Positions 19,801 to 32,405 of a DNA stretch of 64,000 nucleotides are shown here, piece by piece. Position numbers and translations under genes: made by a program. The notes beneath the pieces were generated by a model. The model did no database searches. It saw only the letters and a list, made by a program, of their open reading frames with translations, and was not told the DNA's origin. How positions within the stretch are numbered: position 1 is the first letter of the stretch; each line of letters opens with the position of its first letter. The DNA is from Brachionus rotundiformis (lineage: Eukaryota; Rotifera; Eurotatoria; Ploima; Brachionidae): contig JAESIW010000200.1 of assembly GCA_016802295.1 (NCBI GenBank), positions 4,581,155-4,645,154 of the forward strand, given 5' to 3'.

Positions 19801-21025
19801 AAGAGTTTTGATTTAAATGCAACTTTAAAAATAAATAAATAACAATTTTTAATCAAAATTTTAATTTAACCAATATTTATTTAATTGCATGGCTAATTAA
19901 CTTATATTATAATTTCGATTATCCACTATTTGTAAAATTACAAGGATGAAAAGTCCCGTCAAAAAATTCAGAGAGTATTTCGTATAACTTAATTCTATTA
20001 AACAAAGATTTATAAAAATTTCTAAAAATTCCTTAAATTTGACTGTAATTGGAAAAAGGAAAAAAAGAGAGAGCGAAGCCGCTAGGTCCTGTATAAAATC
20101 TACAAGATTTTAGGTTTTAGAGCTAGTTTCAATCAATATTTATAAAAACATGAAAAAAAATTAATACTCTTAAAACAAAAGAGACATATTAAATGTGATT
20201 AGATAAAAAAGTTTATTTATTATTGATTAAAATTTTAAGTAAATATTTTTATAAGACGGTGAATTTTGAGTCTTTATTCAAAAATTTAAAAATCTCAAAG
20301 TAAAAAAAAAATTGAATGTTTAACAATTGTTATTTTTTCATTAAATAATTTTCTTTATAATCAATTCTATATTCAAGTAATCTCTTAAAGTATTTAATTT
20401 GTTTTTTCACAGGTTTACTTTTGTAAATTGTTAATTGTGAGCAAACCCACAAAGTTATGTCCAAACGACAATTTAAATATCTTAAATATGTTCGATTTGG
20501 TATCAATATTAATTGAGAAAAATTTGGTCATAATCTGAATTTCTTAATTTTAATAATTTTTATTTGAAATCATATTTAACAATATTAAAATTAAAGTATT
20601 TTTTATTGATTTTAATTGAACGCTTATTTTTAGGAAACAAGCTCTGATGAAGCAATAAAATTTTTCAGACAAAAAATCAAATTCTAGTTGAAATAATTGT
20701 CTTGATTAAGTACGTCAAGTACTCAAAAATGTCAAATATAAAAGTTTTTACAGATTAAAAATGAGAATATTTATTTTTTTCAAAATTTATAAAAATGATA
20801 TCGAAGGCTTATTTGGGCTGAGTACTTGTTTCCTAATTTGATAATTTTCCTTAATAATTTTAATTAAAATTAAATGGACATCATTTAAAGAGAAATTGCC
20901 TATTTTTTAATTTCTAATATACTCATTATGTATCCATAGAGACTTCGAAAAAAAGGTCGGGAATGAATTACATTTATTTCAAAAAAATATTCTTAATTTA
21001 GAGATTTTATTTTACCGCTTCAAAA
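19801..21025. other. AT-rich spacer
   Basis: No gene recognised. The last bases form the upstream region of the MINDY-like gene. Confidence 0.5.
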
Positions 21026-24000
21026 ATGAGCTTAAATGATGAATGGGACGACAGAGCGGCCAGTGTAAGTGATATTAGAATATCCAGCGTGGTTTCAATG
21101 CGACCAGAAGTAACTCGAATATTTGTTTTGGAAAAATATATTTTAACACTAATTTAAGGATGAGTTAAAAGAAGATGAAATTAAAAATTTATCCGAATAT
21201 TTTAAAAATAGTCGTGATGAAATTCAGAAAGTAAAAATTTTTGGTTTTTATTCAAAAAAAATGATTTTTTATTCAAGAAAGTAAATTCTTTGCTTAATTT
21301 TGATTTTTCGGCTCATATGGCCCGCAAAATGTCAAAATCATCTTCAAATGCCAGTCTAACATCGGACAGTGGAAAAAATTTGACCAAAGGTTTTAAACCA
21401 ATTGATATTCAAACTGCTATAGTAATTTTTAATAATCAACTATCAATAAACAAATATTTTTTATCGTATTTTAATTTCTAGTCCTTACGAGAATTTACAG
21501 TTGGAAGCAAAGTATACGCGCTCAGCAAAGAATGGAGAAATGCCAAATTTATTTTTAGAACAGGCTCGGAAGACTTCATGTATGGTTTATGCAGCGAAAA
21601 AGTAAAATTAATAAATGAATTATTTAGAAAATGATTCGAATTTTTGTTAAGAATGGAACAAGAGGCTTGATTCTTTCAGTTCAGGCGGTGCTGATGAAAA
21701 AATTGATCCTTATGGGCTACCGTGACATAGATGGAAAAGAAATAAGAGATGGGTATTATAAAATTAGAATATTTTATGAAATAAATATTTTATAAACTTT
21801 TAATTAGTGAGTGGAGAAATAAGAGAAAGTATGCTTGACAAATTAAAATTTGAATTTTGTAAATAAGTTTTCAAGAATTTTAAATCCAAACGATGCGGAA
21901 AAAAGAGACTGTTTGATAAGTGCTTTGGCGGAAATACTTTGGATAGCAGGTGGAAAAGAATTTGCAGTTGTTGTAATGGATAGTGGAATTAACTGCTTTA
22001 TGTCGGACCTTGATCCAAAGTATCTTGCTGATGGTCTAACCGAAAAAGTACGAAGAATTTTTAATTTTTCGAATAAATAATCTCTTTTATATCTTTAGCT
22101 TTATATTCATGAATTTTCTACCTTGTCAGTCCTTGAAGACTTTATTCGAAAAAACTTGGGATCAGTAAGTATCTAATGAAGAACTTTTTTAATTTAATTT
22201 AGTAGTTGTAGTAGTAGTAGTAAAGACGCAGGGGTGTCCCTCAGAGCGGTCGTCTCATTTGATATTGATCGTATTTGATTTTAAATGATTGCTCTTGTTG
22301 ACTTTGAATATTTGGATTAAGTCACCACGTTGTCGTCTTGCTTCCAGAGATTTAAAACCCATCCGCTTAAGTCTGCTCTTGTAATCCATGCCTTTTAAAG
22401 CAATGGAGACTCTAGTTACTCTTTTCTGAACTTTTTCAGAGTGTTGATATCTCTCCTGAGATAGGGATTCCCAGCCGACACTGAAAACTCCAGACGCGGA
22501 TGTAGGTGCGATAGAGTAAGGCCCATAGTTCCACATCCTTAGATACGAATGTATTTTTTAGCATTCCTAGAACTTAGTTAGCTTTCGCGTTCTTCAGATG
22601 TACTTTATTCTTAGTTAATCAAAAGCTTATAAATAAATAAGAAATAATTTTTATAGGACCATTTTAAAAATTAAATCATAAATTCCTTATTCAATTTTAT
22701 TTTTATTGGCAAGTAGTTGGAACAGAAACCAATTATTGTAACTTATAACTATTAAAACTTAGTTATAAAAAAAATTAACAATTGGAAAAGATCAGCGTCT
22801 TTGTAGCTTTTGATTCGTACTTTTTTAGAAACTTTTAAACTTTACCAAATGCTAATAATTACTTTATTTTACTTATAAATTTAATTCGATCCATTTTAGC
22901 TTAATTTGAATAAAAAAAATAACTTTGGACCAATAATTTAGGTAAACATTTTGTATAATCGGTCCTCAAAGTTTAAAAATATTATCTTTTTATTAAAAAT
23001 TTCAAATTCAACAATACTTAATTAAATAATTAAATAATTATTGATAATTTTTTTAAAGTTTCAGAGAGCAGACGGCTGCATGCTTTTTTTGTATAGTCTT
23101 ATTTTGTCTAGAAAATTTGACAAGTAAGTTAAACTTTTAATTTTCAAAATGGTAGTAAAATAATCAAAAAATTTAGTGTAATTATTAACCAGCTGGTGAT
23201 ATTTAACGATTGTATTTATTACGTATAATCATAAGTTCATATTTAAACAAAATTTACATTTTCTTCAATAATAAAATCCTGAAAAATTTTTTTTTAAAAT
23301 TACAGGGTCAATTAAGCCAAAAAAGTAATAAATAAAAAAGCAATTAAAAAAGGTTATAGAGATCAAATTTGAAATCTATTATAATATTGATTAGATGGTC
23401 AATTTTGCATGTGCCAAAGGTGATTTTTTTTATTTTACTACCGCATTTAAAAATGAATATTTATAGTGATTAAAATTTTATTAAAATAATCTTTAAGTTT
23501 AAAGGAAGATTTGCAAGGGTTTAAGCTGATTGGTGATATGGAAGAATGCAAAATATCTCTGTTCAATCTGGTTTTAACTGGAACGGCAACTCCATTTTTA
23601 CACAATGGCACAATAGTCTATGATTCAGATGGAAAAGCTTTGGTAACTGAGTATTAATTTTAACATAAAAAGGAAATTTAATTTTTTCAAAAGGATAAGC
23701 CTTTAGTCGGTGTAAAGCAAAGAAACGATATTGGAGTGCTTTACTGGGACTCAAAAGAAGAAGATGATAAGAGAACAGAGGTAGGAAGTATGCTTAAAAC
23801 GCCAAAATTACCGATTTGGCTGGTTCTTATGGGAAAATCTAATGTCGCAATTTTGTTCAATACAAATATTGATTTAATTAACAATTGGCGTTTAGAACAG
23901 AATTTCTCTCTTTATTTCTATACAGGCCTTAAGAAACAGGAATACGAAGCCTTAATACAAATATGTATTTAAGAAATGTGTTGTTATTTTTTAAAAATTA

Positions 24001-24194
24001 ATGAATTTTATTTTATAGCAACTAGAGATACAGACTTGATTGACTCACCCTATCAGGCTTTGAAGGCTAAATATTCAAAATTCAAAATGTTCGAAGAAGA
24101 AAAAGATTCTGAAATATTCGAGGCGATTAAGTCTAAATGGCCAGGATGTAGCATTTCAGGAGAAGATGGCAAAGAATTAATGGCTCTTTTATAA
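21026..24194 (+). CDS. MINDY-3/4 family protein, predicted inactive deubiquitinase
   Basis: Twelve exons: 21026-21109, 21159-21230, 21278-21421, 21482-21601, 21652-21752, 21808-21828, 21876-22047, 22099-22164, 23065-23123, 23498-23642, 23694-23964 and 24019-24194. All phases agree, giving about 476 residues. The C-terminal two thirds follow the MINDY-4 catalytic domain: WRNAKFIFRTGSEDFMYGLC, GLILSVQAVLMKKLIL, LISALAEILWIAGG, GCMLFLYSLILSR, LIGDMEECKISLFNLVLTG, MLKTPKLPIWLVLMGKSNVA and NNWRLEQNFSLYFYTGL. Active members cleave Lys48-linked ubiquitin with the Cys of GGPCG and a His in SHFS. Here those read NGTRG (Arg near 144) and SNVA (Asn near 378), so both catalytic residues are gone. All twelve exons stay open, so it looks like a maintained pseudoenzyme, comparable in idea to human MINDY4B. 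Intron 8 holds a LINE relic. The 21-nt exon 6 is the least certain. Confidence 0.88.
22205..22575 (-). pseudogene. LINE relic in an intron of the MINDY-like gene
   Basis: Minus-strand frame 22536-22255 contains a LExVQxRxTR-like block (SEKVQKRVTRVSIALKG), then YKSRLKRMGFKSLEARRQRG and DLIQIFKV. This is the post-reverse-transcriptase region of CR1/jockey-like LINEs. The element's 3' end follows as a short GC-richer stretch and a TACTACTACTACTAC tail at about 22210-22226. It is antisense to the host gene. Confidence 0.85.
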
Positions 24195-25782
24195 GTTTTT
24201 TTTTTGTATAGAATTTGAATTTTTAATGATGCTCTAACTGGATCCAGAAATCTAAATAAATAATATTCGATTTTTTAATTAACTTTAATAAAATTTTCAT
24301 TTTTTTTAATAGCAAAAAGTTTTAACAAATTGCAATAATTAAATCTAAGCCAAATTAAAAATCAATTAGTTTTGATCTTGTAATTTAAATGCTTTTGCAA
24401 TATCATTTAATCACAAAGCTATTAATTACCTAATTAGCGGATATTACTTTTAATACATTTTTTGTGTCTTAAATTATAATTACTAAATTTCAGCTTTTAG
24501 CAAAATTAAATTGAAATTACTTTTTTCTATAATTTCAGTGATAAGTTTATTTCAGTTCATTTTAAAATCAAATGAATTTTAAAAACTTTATTATTTAAAA
24601 ATTAATTTTTCTTATTTCAAATTCCCGAGCTTTATCAAAAATTATTTGATATGTAAACAAAAGAAATCAAAATTATTGTCATAATAATTTCAATATTATC
24701 TCCTCGAACAAAAAGAATATCTGAAATATCTCCAGCGATGTAAAAATGATTTTAAACGCTACAGAAAGGAATAAAATATTCTCAATTATTGTTTTATTTA
24801 AAAAATCAAAATTTTCAGCTATTTTTAGAAGAAATGAAGCTTATAATTATTTATCTTGGATTAAACAAAACTTAACATTATTATTAATTCAAATTAAAAA
24901 AATCAAAATAAAAAGTTGTCAATTTTGAGATTAAATTTTATTAATTGAATGAATGTCTAATATTTTTTTTCTCTTATTAATTTAAAATGTTATCTAAGCA
25001 TAGAACTGAACAGGAAGACTGTTTAATTCATGTTTTTCCGATCAAAGAAAAAAATTATATTCTATGGCTTGAATTTGAGCATTTAAAATAGATCTGAATC
25101 CTAAATTTAAATCTGAAAAAATCTTTAAAATGCAAATTTTTGCTGTGAAAGCTTTTCCTAACGATGCCAAAATTTTTATTTCATCTTTTCTTTTCTTCAT
25201 CATGCTTTTATAACAAAAAAATTCATAATAATCAAATAAGATGAATTTTTCAGTTTATCCATTTGAACTAAAAATTTTAAAAATTTTTAGACAATTACTA
25301 ATTTAATAGTAGTTCCGAATATAAATTGTCACAAAGCACTTAATTAATTTAAAAATAAAATTAATTTCCTTTTTTTTTTTGTATCAAGAATCGATCTTTA
25401 AGGTAAACGCCTGCAAATAGAAATTTTGAAATGTTTATTTTAAATATTTTTAAATCAGCCGATATTAAATCGAATATTTAATTCAAATTAATGACTTATT
25501 TAAGAAATAATAATGGGGAGAATTATTTGATTTTCACTTTTTTTACTAACTTTGAATATTTTGAAAGCCCTATCGAAAATCTTCTTATATTATTAATTTT
25601 AACAAGTCCCTAGGATTATATTAAAAACCCAAATCCGTTTCCCGCAGCTTAAATTTTATTAAACTTTTAATCGGCTTTGGTACTAAATTAGATAATAAAC
25701 ATTATTTGTCTAAAAGACATTCGATTTAGATTTTTATATTTTATATTTAAATTATTGATTTTCTGCACAGCCAAATTTAAAA
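24195..25782. other. AT-rich spacer
   Basis: No gene recognised. The final part is the 5' flank of the GPCR gene. Confidence 0.5.
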
Positions 25783-27374
25783 ATGGACCAGAACTATCTA
25801 ATTTTACAGAACAAAACATTGGAAATAATCAATTCATGCTTCAATTCGACAGAAAACAGCGCCTGCTTGCACTCATTGTTGCTCATGGACATGACCAGAA
25901 AGGCAACACTTTGGATGAATTTTTTTCTAATTATTTTTGGCCTATTAAGCAATATCTTAGTGGTAGTAATTTTCAGTCGACCAGAGCTCAGAAAGCAGTC
26001 TATATCTGTTCACACGATAGCCTTGGCTATCTCGGACATATTTCTATTAAGTATTCCTGTGACACTCAAGTGGCTAAACGAGTACGAACCAGATTTCTGG
26101 TTTTTCCGTACTATATTTTGGTGTAAAACTCATGGCTATTTTGATATCGTGTTCTGTAGCTGGTCGGCATGGAACGTGGTGGCCTTGTCGAACGAAAGAT
26201 GGACGACCATATGCGGACCAGGACGTGTTGGACCACAAAGCGCCAAAAAACGCTCTCTCACCATGGTTATTCTCATACCCATTATGTCTTTTCTGGTGTT
26301 TATTTGGTTTCCTTTTGTCGTTGAGACCAACCCCACCGAACATGACAAAATCAGTCTCAACACTTTTCTGGAGCACCATGATTGCCAACCAAAGAACAAT
26401 TTCGTTCTTTTATTTTTTGGATTGATTGGCATTTGTTTGACTTATCTCATTCCGTTTTTCATGATTGTCTTTTACAATTCAAAAATAATCAGAAAATTAA
26501 ACTCCAGAATTGAGAAACGGAAGCAATTTTTTAGTAAAATTTTTTTATAATTTTTTTTTAAATTAAATAAATTTTGGTAGATGATCGAGTTTTGTTGTCA
26601 GATTCAAAGCCTTCTAATCAGTCTCGCCTTAAAAATCTCCTTTCTGTAGTGAGGCTATCAGGCGTAGAAAAAATTCAAACAAATGAATATAATGGCAATA
26701 ATGACTCCCAACTTAGCCAAAGTTTGTACAAGAAAATGTCCAAAGATTATGTAACGCCTGCAGCAATGATTAATGTGACCATAACAAGTTTGGATGAGTC
26801 AGATATTGCATCAAATGTGACTACAAAAATGACCTGTGAGAATTTAGAAGAGGCCAAAACGCAAGCCAAAGTGGATCAATCGAGAGCCCAAGGAATAGAA
26901 ACTGATTCAGCACGTACAAGGGACAGGATTATCCGGGATCAACGTCTCAAAAATGATCGTTCAATTAACACAATGCTGATTACAGTTTCAATAACATTTT
27001 TGGTTCTGACATTTCCATACCAGATAGTTTGGATAGTTGATCAAATAAATAAAGTGGTTATTAATTATGAACTAAGACAAAATTTTGAACTAGAAAAATT
27101 TCATACTTTTTTTATAAAAAAAATTTGGTTATATCAGCTAGTTTTTTATACAATCAAAGACGTATCTTTGACAATTAGAAATCTAAATTTTTCAATTAAC
27201 TTTTTTTTGTACTCAACAATATCAAATTTATTTCGCAAAGAGCTTAATTACCTGTTCCAAAGAATCGGATTTTACAATTTTAATTTATTTAGAAATTCTG
27301 TGTCATTTGGCAATAACACTTCGGCGAAGAGCAAATTTAGAAATCAAACCACACAAATAAATAGTATTAATTAA
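25783..27374 (+). CDS. Rhodopsin-class GPCR, neuropeptide-receptor-like
   Basis: Two exons (25783-26533, 26581-27374; 47-nt intron) encode 514 residues. The N-terminus has Asn glycosylation sequons (NKT, NST). Seven hydrophobic segments follow. TM1 holds LLSNILVVVIF and TM2 LAISDIFLL, the conserved Asn and Asp. A Cys before TM3 (FWCKTHGYF) pairs by family knowledge with EHHDCQPK in loop 2, and TM4 holds FIWFPF. The TM3 end reads SNERWTTI where class A usually has DRY. TM6 ends LVLTFPYQIVWI. TM7 reads LNFSINFFLYSTISNLF, the NPxxY region. Loop 3 is unusually long (about 170 residues). The pattern resembles invertebrate peptide receptors of the FMRFamide/myosuppressin-like kind, but the ligand cannot be assigned. 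The start was chosen as the first ATG. Confidence 0.9.
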
Positions 27375-29149
27375 ATGTAATTGATAATAATTTTAAATAA
27401 AATCTAATACGTTTTTCATTTAAATCATTATTAAATTTTTTTTTTAAAATTCTTAATTAAAAATAATTTATTTTATTTTTTTTTTAGATATATTGTCTTT
27501 TAAATTAAAAAAAAGAAAGTGATCTATATTTTTATATTATTGAGTCTTTACATCATTATTTATTAATAAACTTGATTAAATCAGTTCATTTTTTAATTTT
27601 TTAAATAAATTAATTGACAAGCAAAAAAATAAGGAAAAATTTTTCAAATTTAATCTGGCAAAGATTCTAGCAATATTCTTGATAATCCTATTAAGAGTAA
27701 ATTACTAACCTTAATAAACAAAATTTCTGTTTTAAAAATTTAGGCAATGATACATTAATTACAGCATCAAAATTATTAATGTATTTAATTTCAAAAAGTA
27801 ATTAATAGTTTTAAGGAATTAAGCTAAAAATATTTTGAAATGTTTTTAATAAGAGACTTGAAAAAGCATGAAAGATTTTAAATCAAAGAAATAAATGATA
27901 TTTAAGTCCCGTTTAGATGCTTTTTTAATCCATCATTTAATTACGAAATTATTAATTGATAATTTTTTCCATTTTCTTTATATTTTAGAAAACAAAATTC
28001 TCTAATAACAATTATTTTATTTTATCCTTGATTGATTAAAATATATTTATCAAAACAATACTTAAAAAAATTCTCACTTTTTGACAGACATAGTTCCTTT
28101 TTTAATCATAGTAACAAAATTAAATAAATTTAAAAGATGAAAAAAGACGATAGTTTTTTTGATTAATATTGAAAAACAATAAAATAAACCAGTTTATTTA
28201 AAAGCAACTTTGTTTTAGTTTAAACATTAATTGAATTTAATAAAACTCTTTAAAACTGGAGCACAATTTTTTTAAAAGATATCATACTGTATTTTTACCT
28301 GATTGAAGCAGTGAGTACACAAAAACTAAAATATTTTTTCTCTTTGAAGAATTTGTAAATAAGCCAAAGAAAGATAGACCAAAAAACTCAGAAAAATGTT
28401 TTTTTAGAGAATAATTTGATTATATCAATCTTTTATTTGAGTTCAAATTTGTCTAAAAATATTTTAATTTTTTATTTTAAATCTAATTCTTAAAACACAA
28501 AAATTTTGTGTTGATGAGAAACGTGTTTGTGCTGAAGAGTTTTCTATTTGTGAGGAAGAGACTTTTGTTTGTGGGGAGTTTATAATCCCAACTATTAATT
28601 CCTAGAAAATTTTGATATCATTTAAGTGAAGAAAACACAAAAAAAACATTTTTATATTTAAAATGATTCCATCAAATTTGACGTTGTATAATCTTTTACT
28701 CACTAATTGTCTTTTATTAAACTTTCTTTAGCTTTTTTTTAAATGCTCAAAAATTAAAAGGCTATACTTTTTAAATTACAAACTAAACATTTAAAAAATT
28801 TTGAAATCAAAATAGAATTTTCTATTTAAGAAAAAAATAATTAAATTTGCTTAGAATTAATATTAATTATAAATTATTTTAAGAATAAATTTTGAAAATT
28901 TTTAAAATTTATTTCAAACATAAAAGTAAGCTTTGTTTTCAGCACAGACTTAATCTCAAAAGTATAATCTTGTTAAATTTGGATACAAACTAGTTATATC
29001 CCGCTTGCATCATAAACCAGTTGATTTTAGATTCAAGAAAAATGATTTATTAAACACAGGGAAAAAGTTTTGCATATAATTCACTATAAAAGGTGTCTAT
29101 CTAATTTAGATAATTAAAAAAGTGCTCAGTAAATTTAATTCTAAAGTTT
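27375..29149. other. AT-rich spacer with a Cys-periodic mini-frame
   Basis: Mostly featureless. At 28497-28605 a plus-strand frame reads QKFCVDEKRVCAEEF, then SICEEETFVCGEFI and a stop. Cys recurs every seven or eight residues and the DNA is loosely 24-nt periodic, unlike the surrounding low-complexity sequence. It could be a stray exon or a relic; no gene can be built from it. Confidence 0.35.
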
Positions 29150-29467
29150 ATGCAGATTTCTAAAATTATCTTTAGATCTGATAATTTCACAATTTTTCAA
29201 AGACATGATCGTTTACATGATTTAAGCGATAAAAGAAAGTTTTCGCTTATAATTATTATAATTTTGGTTTTATGTTATGTGTATTTAAGCTCCCCGTCAC
29301 CCAATAATAGTTGCAATAGTTTTTCTAGTCTTGTTCATTTCACTCAAGCTTGGCTTGATCATAATTTATTAGCTTTAAAATCCAAGTGTATGCAGGCAGA
29401 CTATAGCATGCTTATAATATACACCCCCCTCCTTAATTGGAAATATGCATCATCAGTCATTAGATGA
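29150..29467 (+). CDS. Hypothetical single-pass membrane protein
   Basis: An ATG-started frame of 105 codons. The N-terminal half is basic (SDKRKFS). A strongly hydrophobic stretch follows near residues 31-47 (LIIIIILVLCYVYLS), then a Cys-containing C-terminal half. This arrangement would fit a type II membrane protein. No family is recognised and no neighbouring exons are obvious. In AT-rich DNA a frame of this length can arise by chance, so it is listed with low confidence. It lies about 300 bases upstream of a V-ATPase subunit gene and may simply be part of its 5' flank. Confidence 0.25.
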   Translation: MQISKIIFRSDNFTIFQRHDRLHDLSDKRKFSLIIIIILVLCYVYLSSPSPNNSCNSFSSLVHFTQAWLDHNLLALKSKCMQADYSMLIIYTPLLNWKYASSVIR

Positions 29468-29783
29468 TGATGACAAATTCTTTTTTGCTTTATTCAGCCA
29501 GCTCAAAAAATCAATTTTTTATTATAATTAAGTGTGGAATATTTCGAAGACATTTTTAAATCATGTCTTCTAGTAAAGGCTATTCATTTGGCAACATCGA
29601 GCTTAATCTCGACTCTTCAACAACATTTTTATAATAGATTGAGCCACACGATTTTATAAAAGCTAAAAAACTATAAAACCAGTTCTTTCTAGATTTGAAA
29701 TTTTCTAGTTTTCAAAATTTATTTAAATAAATAACACGGATAGAATTTTTTTTTTAAGTTTTTAGAATTTTAAAATAGCAAAA

Positions 29784-30336
29784 ATGTCAGCACCAACTTC
29801 AGATAGATGTCCAGCATACAGCGCCTTTTTCGGGGTGATGGGCGCCACAGCGGCCATGGTCTTTTCCGCGCTAGGCGCAGCATACGGTACAGCCAAATCG
29901 GGTTGTGGTATATCGGCAATGGCAGTGATGAAGCCCGAATTCATTATGAAGTCAGTCATCCCAGTTGTCATGGCTGGTATCATTGCCATCTACGGTCTGG
30001 TCGTCGCCGTACTGATTGCCGGCGGCATTGAGAAAGAAGGCTACTCTTTGTTCAAGTTAGACTTGAAAATACATTAAATATTTGGCTATTTATTTATCTT
30101 ATTTTTTCAAAAGGAGCTTCCATCATTTGGGCGCTGGTTTGAGCGTCGGCTTGTCCGGTCTTGCAGCTGGTTTCGCAATTGGTATTGTGGGAGATGCTGG
30201 TGTACGCGGTACAGCCCAACAACCCCGTCTATACGTCGGTATGATCTTGATTCTTATCTTTGCCGAAGTATTAGGTCTCTATGGTCTTATCGTTTCACTC
30301 ATTCTAACAACTCGACCTGGCAACTCAGTATGCTAG
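29784..30336 (+). CDS. V-ATPase 16-kDa proteolipid subunit c (copy 1)
   Basis: Subunit c of the V0 ring, which carries protons across endomembranes. Two exons (29784-30055, 30114-30336) give 164 residues against about 155 in human. Four transmembrane helices are evident: [59 protein letters not shown] and [20 protein letters not shown]. The last contains the proton-carrying Glu ([10 protein letters not shown]). The donor is GTTAG, weaker than most here, but the [10 protein letters not shown] junction is phase-correct. The C-terminal extension TTRPGNSVC is longer than usual. The local base composition is richer in GC than the flanks, as expected for a highly expressed gene. A paralogue lies on the other strand at 35956-36536. 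Confidence 0.96.
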
Positions 30337-31699
30337 ATTTAATCAAATAAAAACTAATTTATTATAAACTTTCTATTTCTGAACAAAATAATTTAAATTT
30401 CCTAACCAGTTTATTCGAAGTTTTGTTTTTATTGTCTAGTATTTGTCACACTTGGCCAACATCCTAAAAGTATAAGATATAACAATAAAATTGAATAAAA
30501 TTCTTTATAACTTTTCTTTATTATTTATATTCTCCTAGTTAAAATTTAACTTATTTTTTTTTCTAAATATGTTTGAATGTCAAAAATTATTTATTCTAAC
30601 TTGAATAACTTGAATAATAAAGTTTAAAATTTAAGTTTTATTTGTAATTGATCGGTTTTAGTCTAGCAGAATAAAAGCTCTGTTAAAGTGTCGTTTAGTG
30701 TTTAGTCCTCTAGCATTCCTTTAAAATTGTCTTTTATTCTTTTAATAAATAATTTAAACAAATTTTTGTTTATTTTTTTCTTAAGAAATTGAATATTCAC
30801 TTAATTGTAGTGATAGAATTTTTTTTTCCAAACAACTATTTTTATAAGAACGCCTATTGATTTTAACAGTCTTGCTTTGTTGGATAAAAATTGTCCTAAG
30901 TTTCGACGTTGTCTGCTTTGATGTATTTTTCTGAATATTGCATCAAATGTAACCAAAAAATTGGATTTTAGTCTTGGTCAACAACCATTTCATAGATCAG
31001 CCAGATATTTTTTCGTAAATTAAAATCTCTCAAATTCAAATAAATCTTTTTTTAATTTCTTTTCTATCAGTTAGGTTTGAATATTAGTATTACAATTCAT
31101 ATTATAAAATGAAGTTGAAAAAGTAGTTTTTCAACTCAATAGACGTCAATAGATATTTGCTTTATTCTAAAGATAACTAAGGTGTATGCCTCAATTAAAT
31201 AGATAATTTAATTAGTTGATAAATTTTTTATCAAATTGGATTTTCAGATTAAGAAATATTTTTCTCATATCTCATGTATAAAATTTTGAAAAATGTGGAA
31301 AATAAAAGTTGATGTTCTTGAAATTGCTCGACCAAAATATCTACGAAAAAAATGATTGATCTGGTATTAATATAAAAAAGAATTGAGTTGAGTGAACATA
31401 TTCAGAAATTAGTAAGAATTATCCAAAAAGTTTTGATAGAAATAAAAGATGTTTTATACGACTAATCATTTATCTATAAATATCTCTTCAAGAAAAAAAA
31501 ATTATACTTTAATTCAAATGAAGTAAATAAATTTAAAAACTGACTTATATATTCTTATATATAAGTCAATATATTCTTTAAAAATTAAATTCTCACCCTA
31601 AAAATTCAAAACCATTTTTATTTTTCAATTGAGTATTTTGACTCTGTACTACAATAAATATTTGAAAAAATAAAAAAATAGTTAAAAACTGACTATTAA
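30337..31699. other. AT-rich spacer
   Basis: No gene recognised. Confidence 0.5.
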
Positions 31700-32405
31700 A
31701 ACATGATCTAATTATCGAATATGCAGATGATACAAAAAATATATCGCTAATCAAGAGTTTCAGCTCGATCTTTAGTCTACAATCCGATTTAGACAACATA
31801 TGCAGATGGTCAAGAGAGTGGTCAACATCACTGAATATTGATAAGTGCAAAGTTTTACATATTGGCAACATGAACACAGAATTCGATTACACTATCGATT
31901 CAAGTCTGTTTGCGAAAGAGACTTAGGTATTTATATCCAAAGCGGCTTGAAATGGGATTCTCAAACCAAAAATGTGACTGCAAGGGCAAACCCTATATTG
32001 GGGATGATCCGCAGATCTTTCAAATTGCTCACTTGTCAGGCCTCATTTGGAATATGCCATCAGCTCATGGTGTCCTTACTTAGAAAAGACATAAATGATA
32101 TCGAAAAAGTGCAGCATAGAGCGACGACTGAACTTGCAGATTTGGAGTATCCACAACGGCTATCTATAATGAAATTACCAAGTATAAGAACAAGAAGGAC
32201 ACGTGGAGATCTAATTCAAATGTTCAAACTAGTGAACAATATGGAGATTGTGAGCCTCAGAAATGGTTTAAACGACTTGAAAAATATAACTACAGCTTAA
32301 ACACTAGGCCTGAGAGTAAAAGGCATAATCTTAGAAGAAACTCCAAGAACTTGGTGCGAGAAAGAGTAAAGAATAGTAGTATATTTAATTATTTCTACTA
32401 CTACT
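31700..32405 (+). pseudogene. LINE reverse transcriptase C-terminal relic
   Basis: Plus-strand frames read IIEYADDTKNISLIK (the YADD catalytic motif of reverse transcriptase), then ICRWSREWSTSLNIDKCKVL and LGIYIQSGLKWDSQTKNV. Degenerate copies of the IEKVQHRAT, YPQRLSIMKLPS and RGDLIQMFKLVNN blocks follow, and then TACTACTACTA-type sequence at 32390-32405. The order is that of CR1/jockey-like elements. A stretch of the coding region (the region around YKSLVRPHLEY) is shortened and several frameshifts occur. It is dead and 5'-truncated. Confidence 0.87.

Noticed and set aside
26074..26432. Several frames overlapping the first GPCR exon on both strands.
   Set aside because: They overlap a well-supported receptor exon and have no recognisable domain.
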